A stretch of DNA of 64,000 bases, from NCBI GenBank assembly GCA_000310025.1, contig FN649746.1, positions 358,920 through 422,919 on the forward strand, given 5' to 3'. Origin of the DNA: Ectocarpus siliculosus (taxonomy: Eukaryota > Sar > Phaeophyceae > Ectocarpales > Ectocarpaceae). The position numbers and the translations under genes were made by a program. Under the pieces are notes generated by a model. That model was not told where the DNA came from, made no database searches, and saw only the letters and a list, made by a program, of their open reading frames with translations. Position 1 is the first letter of the stretch. Each line of letters opens with the position of its first letter. Shown in pieces: positions 23,751 to 33,124 of this stretch.

Positions 23751-26694
23751 GACAGAGAGGAGAGAGAGAAGGGCAGAGAATGGGACAGACAATGCAGTAC
23801 AACAAACGCTCATTTTCCTTCAACGCTGGATGCTGCTTTAACTCATGGCACCTCGCACCTCGAAGCTAGCACCTTTCGTTTGAGTGGAACCATGCATATG
23901 GGGGGGGGGGGGGGGGGGGGGANNNNNNNNNNNNNNNNNNNNNNNNNNNNNNNNNNNNNNNNNNNNNNNNNNNNNNNNNTTTAAAAAAAAGGTTTTTTTT
24001 TTTTAAAGGGGGGGGGGTTTTTAATATAAGGAAAGTGGAGATGTGGAGAGGAAAAATTTTTTTTTGGGGGGAGGCATCATGTGGGGGGGGGTGGGGGGGG
24101 GGGGGGCACGAGAAGGGCAGAACAACAGAAAAACGAAACACACACAGACGCGAAACTGCGGGCGGCAGAAAAGCTGCGCGACTTTCAGTACACTGGTGGT
24201 CCTGATGTACCGCGGTAAAACTCGCTTGTCACGGAATTTGGCTACACCACTAAAAACAATATATCCCCCCCACACTCCACCGCGGTAAAACTCGCTTGTC
24301 ACGGGATTTGGCTACAAATACAAAAAGTTGTATATTCCCCAACACTCAATAGTGCGGTGCCCCGATATACCGCGGTGATACTTGCCTTGTCACAATACCG
24401 CGGTATGATTCGGTATATCGGGACCATCCCACAATAGTACGCACCGTTCCGAAGAGCCTCCCATGGGCGCCTCCACCGGCTTCTCTTCGGAGGCGGCGAC
24501 GGCGACGGCGCCACAGCTCTGTTTCAAGCGGGTACACCACCACCACCACCCCGACGGCACGCGATAGGTACATACACAGGAGCGGAGGAATATGATTAGA
24601 CATCCCCTAACAACGGCAACGATGGAAACAAGCGGAGTGACTACCGGCACCACAAAAAAAAAAAAGGGAATGAAGACTCAACGCCTCTCGTTTGTGTGTG
24701 TGCTGTTATCCCATCTCCTTCTCGACTGCAGTTCTGATGCCATTATTCGGTTTGTCTGGGCGCTCAGGGCCACACAGGAGGGAGGTGTAAAGGTTAAGAT
24801 CTATCTGTTTGTTTGTCGCTGTTGTTGGTCGTCTTGGTCGGCGGCATGAAACACTACACCCAACGGTCAACGGATGTGCCGTGACGTTCAACTCGTGCTC
24901 CCGATGGAACCGGCCGTCACGCTCTGCGCATACCCTTGCCAGAAAAAAGAAGAAGTCACCAAGTGCCAATAAAGGCCAAACACAATATTATCCAAAAACA
25001 AATATGGCGCTGCTAACGTTAGTCTTGAGAGAACCAAAGGAAGCGTAGCGTTTGAATTTACCAACACAACCTCGTAGCGTGTTGCAGTACACCCAGTGAA
25101 GGATGGGGGCAGAGGGGGTCACAGGGCAATGACGTGGCCTCCAAAACATGTGTCTGGTGTCCTAGCAAGCGCGGAGTCTGGTGCCCAAAGCGCTTGGACC
25201 ACAAGCAAACGCGGTTCGAATGCAAACACAGCGGAGGCTCGAGATTGAAAATTGATGGCATACGGGAGTGGAACTTACCACCTCGGATTGAGAGCCCGAT
25301 TCTGTCACAGTGTCGTTTACAATCGCTGCTGGTTGATGCTTGTGTTTCGACAAGTTGTGGGATGGGCACCCCATTAATGTTGCCGAGCATGGTCGAGTGG
25401 AGATAAAGGAATTGTGGCCTAAGCGTTCTTGGAGGTAAGAATTCCTTGATGGGCGCTGGGTTCGCCAACACCGGTCGGCTGAATAAACCCATCCACAGGC
25501 TATTGCTGGTGAGGAACCCACGGTGCATTCAGCCCTGGAAATAATAATATTGCCTTCAACATGTGCCACATTAACGGCGAATATTACGAACACGAGCTAC
25601 CAAATAACGTGATCACCCATGACGGCAAGCATAGACGGACTGGCCGTTACAGCCGACGGACTGGCCGTTACAGCCGACGGACTGGTCCGCACGACCGAAC
25701 GAATCAATTGTCGGCGTCGCCGAAAACTCAGCGTCAGTGAAAAGAGGCTTCACACACCCAACAGGAAGGTCTATCACCCGGCAGGCAGCACCGAATCTCC
25801 ACCTTCAGCGAATCCCTTTGAGCATTACTACCACAAGTAGCCGGGCCATCGGTCTTGATCGTGTGTGTGTCGCAAATATCTACTGACAGCAGGCATCACG
25901 ATACATAGATGAATTTGCACAGTACTTGCTCACCATGAACTCTTGAAATATGATCTCATCAGCGGCGAGATCAACGTCCAGCTGCTCATCCCCGAAAGCA
26001 TTGTCCGTGCCCGCCTTGGAAGCTCCGTTGGCTAATCTTTTTCGTGAGTCGGGGTGTGGGGGGAGGTTGAAGGGTGTGGGCGATCCGTCGGGGAACGGGT
26101 CAATGGGTTGCAAGTGCGGTGAAATGGAATACGGCTACAACGGTACAACGTACCGCAAACATCGGGAAGGGCTTACCTAGCTGCGAGCATCAAGTTCCCA
26201 GCTCGGAGAAGTGCACGGGGGTGCCAAAACATAATGTGCAGCAGAGAAATGTAAATCCGTTCCTGTGTTCTCAACCACCAAACCACATATTGCTGTGTCT
26301 CATGTGCCCGCCTAAGACACACATGCTGCTTATCTTACACAGAGAGAGGCAACGTGTGCGCTTGTCGAGATACAACCAAGAGCCACAATATTGCCGATAC
26401 TCATCGAATCCCAGGCTAATTGTCAGCAGTCGGTGTATGGCTAGGTCCTAGACGACTCAACGACAACGATGCAAAGGCCACCAAACTACACGCGTGTCGC
26501 GTTGTCTCTCACTTCAAGTGTTCTCCGATCGAACCCGTGGATTTTGCGATCGCGCTCAAGACTGCCACGAGACCCTCATCAATGCCAGCCGCGTAGCCTT
26601 TTAGTATCTCTTCCACCCCCTGCTGGTACATGGTACTTCCGATCCTGAGGCTGAAGTCCCTATTTCCCTGAGCGGCGAGTGCGTCGTGCGTCGT
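18829..26694 (-). CDS. SBP: Sedoheptulose-1,7-bisphosphatase (leader exon missing)
   Basis: Hydrolyses sedoheptulose-1,7-bisphosphate to sedoheptulose-7-phosphate in the regenerative part of the Calvin cycle, normally in the plastid stroma. Nine exons join in perfect phase: 26694-26513, 26036-25934, 24518-24445, 22470-22347, 21715-21623, 21190-21119, 20289-20210, 19637-19470 and 18976-18829. They give 347 residues, the usual mature length. Motifs: [53 protein letters not shown] (metal/phosphate site), [46 protein letters not shown] and [20 protein letters not shown]. The WPGDKL and TGGMVPDV blocks separate SBPase from FBPase. The region matching the N-terminal redox Cys pair of plant SBPase has no Cys. 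The upstream exon with start codon and plastid leader was not identified. Confidence 0.92.
22176..22320. repeat. GCC/CAG/CAA-rich low-complexity tract
   Basis: Runs of GCCGCC, CAGCAG, AACAACAAC and related triplets within the SBPase intron between exons 22470-22347 and 21715-21623. They open all frames and create spurious poly-Asn, poly-Ala and poly-Val frames. Confidence 0.85.
23691..23764. repeat. (GA)n microsatellite
   Basis: AG/GA dinucleotide repeat with minor interruptions (GGGA, GACAGACA), in an SBPase intron. Confidence 0.95.
23900..24115. other. Assembly gap flanked by homopolymers
   Basis: N run at 23923-23979 (57 positions), preceded by about 22 G and followed by A/T and G homopolymer tracts. 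Base calls at both edges are doubtful. It lies in the SBPase intron 22471-24444, so the coding sequence is not affected. Confidence 0.95.
24209..24422. repeat. CCGCGGTA tandem/foldback repeat
   Basis: Two copies of CCGCGGTAAAACTCGCTTGT plus TCACGG-ATTTGGCTACA start at 24210 and 24280, and a degenerate third (CCGCGGTGATACTTGCCTTG) starts at 24371, so the spacing is about 70-90 bp. The 12-bp arm CCCGATATACCG at 24361 is the exact reverse complement of CGGTATATCGGG at 24411-24422. It looks like a fragment of a short non-coding repeat in the SBPase intron. Confidence 0.65.
25634..25690. repeat. 21-bp tandem repeat, about 2.5 units
   Basis: Two exact units of GACGGACTGGCCGTTACAGC+C at 25634-25654 and 25655-25675, followed by a partial third. 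They lie in an SBPase intron and are not coding in the SBPase frame. Confidence 0.85.
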
Positions 26695-28646
26695 CTACTC
26701 TGTGTACGGCAGCCCCAGTAAACAGCGCAGTACAACTGAATACAGCAGCAGCATGCACCACGTCTCATGGGCCGCACCAATGTAGAGGCCCCGCAGAATG
26801 ATATGCGGTGGAATAGCACGAAGCTTGTTCTGCGTATGTCATATGGTTCCATAATCGCGCCACAGAGAGACCGACCAACCAACGCAAGAGCACCAGCTGG
26901 GAGGACGGTGATGTCGTATCCAACGAACGACAACTCCGGGTGGGAGCCTCCCTCGCGCAGACCATCGGAAGGGACGATAGTGCTTGCACCCAGGCGACGC
27001 TCCATCATCAGAGACGAGGAGGGCGAGGGCGAAGGTGTTGAAGAGAAGCCTGATCCCCCGTTGGGACGATGGCACCAGGTGCAGCAAGTAGGCGTAAAAC
27101 ACGGTCGTCCTTTGGCACATGCTTCAGAGTGTTCATGCAATGCACTGATGCTGCTGCTGCGCACAAAGAGTAGCCTTGGAAAACATCAGCTCAATAACAG
27201 CTGCCGCCAGTGTACAGGACGAATAGGGGGTCGCGAAGATCTGCTCAATGAAGGGTCGGGCCACTTCTGCGGTGTCGTGTGCACAATGTTGTTCCGCCGA
27301 TGAAACTCTGATGGGCTGCACTGCTGTTGGCGCATGCATTCGCTTCAGACGTCGCGGCGGCGTGCACTTCGTGGGTACGGCTCTGCAACTACACCCATTC
27401 CTGATAGAGCCACGTTTTCTCCTGCTTCCTTGGTATTGTTGTTGTTGTTGTTGTTGTTGTCTTCACCTTCACCAAACCTTCATCTGTCCGTCCTATGTAC
27501 AGCAGTAGCAGTAGCAGCAAACACTTTACGCGGCATGAGATCGACTTTTGATCGGGCTCTTGCCGCCCTGTCCCTGTCCCTATTCCCCGCTTGCTGTATT
27601 GGCTCGGAAGCACTCTCTTTGTCCCTGTCGGAACCCGAACATCATGCTCTACTCTCTGTGCTGCTGCTGCTGCGCTATGGGAGACATCGGCTGCTACCTT
27701 CGTGAGGTGAGAGCTTTTGAGCACGGCTGCTCCCATCATCCCATTGTCGCCGCAGTCCGTCCGTTCTTGGAATCTCCACTTCCACAAGCTCGATGTATGT
27801 TGTACCGGTACCAACACTAGTAGTTATTCGTGCTTACTTCTTCCGTCACAACAAAGAAAGGGGTCTCCTCTTGCACATCACCAACCGCCGAGTTGTCGTA
27901 TGCGGACTGTTAACAGTCCGGTATGCGGACTGTTGACAGTCCGGTGTATGGCAGTCGAAGTGCTCCGGAGTTCGTGAGTGCCACTGTACCGGGACAAGGA
28001 AGTTGCAGACTCCTTTTCTCGAAATTTCGGAAAAAAAGGCAAACACCTCAGGGGCAGCCTAAGCTTGCACAGGGGGGCCCGAGAGAAACCAATCTGTTCA
28101 GCCCCGAATCGGAATTGTGTTCATTAGGATACAAGACGGCATAGTAGATACTGCAGGTGCCGTTGACAGCAGTGGGGGAAAGTGCTGTACGGTCGTGGTG
28201 CCGCTAGCAACCCGAGGGATGGTATCAACCAAATCTCGTGCACGACCGGTAGCATAAGTACAGTGTAGCTCATACATACGGCCAAATAGGTAAGTAGAAT
28301 CCACCTAAACGTTGTTGAAGCACAGCACGCGCAGGAAACTTTGAAAGCCTTTTAGTCCCTCGGTGACAATCTTTCTTGCTAGCTTTATCTGCTTATGGCG
28401 TGCCCGGCAATCCTCGTGCTTAGAGCTAACTGTTGGTTCCCCGGGTGCCTTATCGGAAGTATGGCGTGTGCGTTGCTACCGACGGACTTAAAAAAAAACA
28501 AAAACAGCTGTCGTTGGTTGATGGCAATAGTCCGTCCGCTCATGCTAATGCTGCCGCTTGCTGGGCCAACAAAACGTGCAAAACGCTAGCCCTTCCTCAC
28601 ACCCCTCACCCCCCCCCCCTACAAACACACATCACCAAACATCTCC
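26695..28646. other. Region upstream of SBPase, leader exon unresolved
   Basis: Should contain the SBPase start codon, plastid-targeting leader and promoter (minus strand). None was fixed. Candidates such as MMGAAVLKSSHLTK before a GTAGCA donor near 27743 end in phase 0 but do not resemble a plastid leader. From 26767 to 27164 both strands stay open (plus frame 26767-27303 starts with a true ATG; minus frame 26601-27164), with no recognised domain. A TTG run lies at 27435-27460 and a palindrome pair at 27902-27944. Confidence 0.4.
27902..27944. repeat. Tandem pair of 18-bp palindromes
   Basis: CGGACTGTTAACAGTCCG is a perfect palindrome at 27903-27920. After five bases it is followed by CGGACTGTTGACAGTCCG at 27926-27943, the same sequence with one mismatch at the centre. 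It lies in non-coding sequence between the SBPase 5' region and the Cys-rich gene. Confidence 0.85.
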
Positions 28647-29123
28647 ATGCGCTGTGCCCCGGACCAGAACTGGATGTGTTACCCAGCGTACTGCCTTGGA
28701 GCGTCGTGCCCGTGCTGCGTGGGCGACACGCGCGAGCTGGTGGCGGAGAAATATAACCTACCCATCGTTTCGTGGGATCCGGACGAGTTCGGCTGGTGCT
28801 TCGTCAAGATGATCGGCGCGAGGCTCATGTGCTTCTGCAGCGTGTGCCTGATGCCGTGCCTTCACATCTCCCAGATGAGGGCGGAGGTAGCGTTCCGGAA
28901 GCACGGGAAGGCGACCGTGTGTCCGTGCTGCTGCTGCGGGTGCGGCGGGGGCAAAGGCCCCGGTGAAACCACGTACAAGGAGGAGGAGCTGGACTACCCG
29001 CGGGACGATGGAGTGAAGCGCCCGCATGCCATTGAAGAGGCCGACTACCCACGGGAAGGCGGCAAGAGGGTCGAACTCACGCCCGAGAAAGAGGTTAAGG
29101 TCGTGTTGGATTATCCGCGTTGA
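28647..29123 (+). CDS. Small Cys-rich protein with DYPR motifs
   Basis: Open frame of 158 residues from ATG to TGA with no intron needed. The N-terminal two thirds are rich in Cys: CYPAYCLGASCPCCVGD, then CFCSVCLMPCLHISQMRAE, then VCPCCCCGCGGG. The C-terminal third is charged and carries three spaced copies of DYPR (ELDYPRDDG, EADYPREGG, VVLDYPR at the end). Cys clusters separated by a hydrophobic segment recall the PLAC8/Cys-rich-domain group, but the match is too loose to assign. Third codon positions are strongly G/C, unlike the flanks, which supports real coding. An upstream exon cannot be excluded. Confidence 0.55.
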   Translation: MRCAPDQNWMCYPAYCLGASCPCCVGDTRELVAEKYNLPIVSWDPDEFGWCFVKMIGARLMCFCSVCLMPCLHISQMRAEVAFRKHGKATVCPCCCCGCGGGKGPGETTYKEEELDYPRDDGVKRPHAIEEADYPREGGKRVELTPEKEVKVVLDYPR

Positions 29124-31562
29124 ACTTGTTGCTTCTTCACCCTTGCTGTGTAGTTAAGGGAACTAAGTGTGGCGAATCGGGTTGGCCATAATCATGAAAT
29201 GAACGTTTGCGATGGGTATTTTAGCGCCGGTGGGGGGGGGGTATCCATCGTGTGTCATCACAGGGAGGCGGCCTTTTAATAGCTCTCGTGTGCTGTCAGT
29301 CTGTGTCTCCACTGCTTGTGTGTGATGTAGATAAGCCGTTAGGCCGCCAATGGGGTGAGGGTGTTCCCGTGCGTACAGTGCCGCATGTTACAGTTTCAGT
29401 TACAGCAGTGACGAGTGTGTGCGCCACGCTCGATTTCGATGGCTCCCTGGTTGTCTCCCGCACCATATCATGTTTTCGGGTAGGATGGGGTTGTAGAAAG
29501 TTTGAAAAATGAAAATAACGCCAATGGCGGTAAAGTTGTGCTACCAGTATTTCAATCGGTTTTGTGGCCCTGCCCGTGGGCTTGTATCCTGTTCTTTTTT
29601 CGTCCTGGCAACAATAAGGTGTGCCACTATGTGACGTGGTTTCAGTTAGGGTTAGTAAAATAGTCTGTCATCCCCAGGCGCGACACAGGGGTGTGTGGAG
29701 ATCGATCTGTTGGGGTGGTCTCTGATGGGAATTTTAGGGGTTTTATTTGCACCTCGACACCAACTTGGAGTGTCTGAACCTTGACTCCGACGTCGAGTGT
29801 CAGGTGTGTGCCACCGTCTCTTTCATCGTCAAATTTCAATCTCTTTCGTTGTGTTGCAACCCATCGGGACCGAGGGTCCTGATTGTGGGCTCAATTTTCA
29901 TTGGTGCCTCGCCCAACGTCAAACGGCGCCCTTCCCAAGTTCAAAAAGTGTTTTTTGGGGCACAGCTTCCCTACGCCTCGCGTTTGATGAGCGGCAATAA
30001 GCCTCAGAGCATCAGCAAACCACTCGTGCTTTTCGTCGCGCGGGAGGGATGGAGACTGCCGCCAGCGTCAAAATCATCTGTAGCTAGCGGTTGACGTCGT
30101 TGCTGGGGACGTTGCTTTAATAATAATCTCAATTTGCCCTCAAACCTCTCTTGCAGTCATTGTTGATTCGGGTAATTTCTGGAGAGCATACTGCCGTCGA
30201 CTTGCCGTTCAGTGCTCCGATGCCATCGACGGAAAGCTGTTGCGCACTAGACGCTGTGGCCTGCCGTAGGTGGCAAGAGCGTGGAATTGGTGGGAACCTG
30301 ATAATAGCAGAGCTCGTCAATGTGTTGCGCAAATGGACCCAGACATGGCAAAAGATGATCCTCACCATGCACCTCAAACGCAAAGGACGATGCAAACCTG
30401 CCTAGACTACGCGTCTCCCCGCGATTCAACCTCCAACATGAACCTCCAACACAAATCGATGCTATCAACATGTACCACGTGCTACAATAGTAGCTCCCAC
30501 AGCAATACCGGCTGTCTGTGGTAGCCAACGCCCACTTGCACGCCAACAGTTCATAGAGTGACGCCACGATTGCAGGATACAGATGAATGAACTGGGAAGA
30601 TAGTCTAGAGTACGGGTGTGGGTCCAGCAAAGCCAATGTCGCTCTCGAAGACGTGCACCCCCGTCACCGCGAGGGTCACGTTCATGACGCTATCGTACGT
30701 TGAGGCTCAACAGCTTGGGAGGCAATGGTACGGTGACTTAAAATTTTCTCTATAGAGCTTGGGTTCCATCGCCCCCGAGGGTCACGTTCATGACGCTATC
30801 GTCCGTTGAGGCTCAACAGCTTGGGAGGCAATGGTACGCAGAATAAAACATTCTCGATATAGAGCTTTGGTTGTGGCTGGCACCCGACTGGAGTGTTGGT
30901 GCTGGTGCAGTACGCTGGTGGCCGAAAGTCGACAACCCCATCGAGGTGTCGCAACGCTGGAGACCGGTTCGAGGGCTGCCCCGTGTTCACATCCGGAGTC
31001 CCATGGAGACAGACCCGTACGCTCTCCGGCAAAGGTGTGCCTCTGAGGGCGTCTGGAAGATGATAGCGTATCCGAATGAATCTGTGTACCGCGTGCGTGC
31101 GGTGGAATATGTTGCGGGGTGTATCAGCCACGGATTCAGAAGCGAATTAATCCCATGAGCAACGATACAAACATTAATCTAGTGGCGGAGGATCGCTCTC
31201 GTCCACAACCATATCACCCGCCTGCAACTCACACAATCGATGTTCGTCTCGCGCCCGATGTGTGGTGGTTGAGCTGCACGCGTAGCAGCAACGTGTCTGT
31301 AGACTACACCTTTCTTGTTAGTATTGTCAACGCATGTTCGACCCACTACCTCTATTTGATGTTATTCGTTGAGTCCGCACCGTAGCACAGCACAAGCACT
31401 ACAGCAGGATACTCGGACCCACACAAGAACTCTGTGCAAAACAGAGATCAAACTCATATTGGGGGCCCAAATTCTACAATGGCTTACACAGCGTTTACTT
31501 ACAACGTTTATGCTCCAAACTGCTGTATCACATTCTGCTCGGCAGGTCTTGCACGAGTGAGA
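29124..31562. other. Intergenic, no gene recognised
   Basis: No splice-consistent exon or domain was seen on either strand. It contains a 106-bp tandem duplication at 30671-30882. It should include the 3' ends of the Cys-rich gene (plus) and the coiled-coil gene (minus). Confidence 0.5.
30671..30882. repeat. 106-bp tandem duplication
   Basis: Unit 30671-30776 is repeated at 30777-30882. The first 62 bp differ at one base (TCGTACGTTG versus TCGTCCGTTG). The remainder (CTATAGAGCTTGGGTT versus GATATAGAGCTTTGGTT) has drifted more. Non-coding. Confidence 0.85.
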
Positions 31563-33067
31563 CTAAAAACTGCATGTTTGAGAGAGAAGGGGTAAGTACA
31601 TTGAAGCTCGGAATGGTGTCTAGGCTTGGCTCGGACAGGCGTCAATTTAGTCTGTACCCCCTTGCTTAGCTGAGTTGCGGTACTCACCAATCGAAACGCC
31701 GCATCTTCGAGACCAGAGGGGCAGCGGAGAAGGAGGACAGGATCTGGTGCGCTTTCCGGGCCCTGGTGACAAGCAACAACAACAATCAACAGAAAAAAGA
31801 CTTCCACTAAGTAACGTACCTCATTTTGATACTGGTTGCGTTCGGCGCGTCTGTGGGGGTCTTGTTTTTACCTACAACATAAAATATGCAAAAACACGGA
31901 CTACCAAAAGAGAAATATATTGTATCTTGTCTACATAGTTTTTCAGGATCTTGTGTCAGCCTTTGGCCAACCGAGGAGATGCATCTCATCCATTTAGCAC
32001 CAGCCCTGAGTAAGGTGGGCGGAGGTCACGGCATGCGTTGAATTTGAAGAAAGCGGAGCGCTATTGATAACATCACTACCGATCCAACTAACATCACCAC
32101 CGACACCAACACCACCACAAACAGTAACAACAAAACAGACGACGACAATATCAACAACAGCATGAAAACAGGACCTAGCAGGCTTTAGACTACCGTAGGT
32201 TGCATGAGATACCACACCCCCTGGACCGATTTTCAAAGCTCGATTTCTCTACGACCCAAGAGGATGCCGAAGGAAAACGATACGTCGTCGGAAAGCTCTC
32301 GAGGAGATGGTTCCAACTCCGCCTTTTTCGGCACCGTCACTGCTTTCCTTGCCGAGTAATCAAGCGTTGAAAATCGGCCCAGGGGGTGTGATATCTTATG
32401 CAACCTACGGAAAGTAGTCGCGAGCAGCCAATTACAGCGGAATCGAAAACCCGCTCGGGGGGGCGTCGTTACCGGCTCTTGTCCCTGTGGTTATGTTCGA
32501 TCTTGGCTTCGACGAATCCGTCCAGAGAAACTTGCATTTCTCCTTTCAGCTTGAGCTCTAGCTGGCCAACGTGCTCCTCCATGACCGCCCTGACGAAAAA
32601 CGAAAAAACACGATCGCACGCAGGATTGTATCAGAGGGAAAAAATAGGCCAACAAAAATATGATCCGAGTTTGGAACATTACCAAGACCAAGCCCTTGGC
32701 AAGGTGGATAGGGGGGACCACTCAAGAGCAACGAAATTGATGGAACAACGGAACATGTCAGTACCAATACATAAACCCATAGTGAAATGAGGACAAACGG
32801 TGTGAGACCAGTGGACCTCGTCATGTTGCTCACGTCCTCTCTTCAGCCACGCAACCCTTCCGTGATTCAAATTGTTGTCGGGCGTCTCATCACCGGATTG
32901 AACGAAAACAATTATCCGCTGGGCAAAAAGTAATATTCACAACCTTGACGCCTAGTGTTGAGGGTGCGTCGAGTTGTTTGTACGCCCTCCAAACCGCGTT
33001 CTTCGAATAGGATGTGTGCGACCCATAACGTTTTCTCTCTCCCTCTCTCTGTCTGTCTGTCTGTCTG

Positions 33068-33124
<57 letters not shown>

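Noticed and set aside
23511-23813. Minus-strand frame rich in Ser/Leu
   Set aside because: Product of the GA microsatellite.
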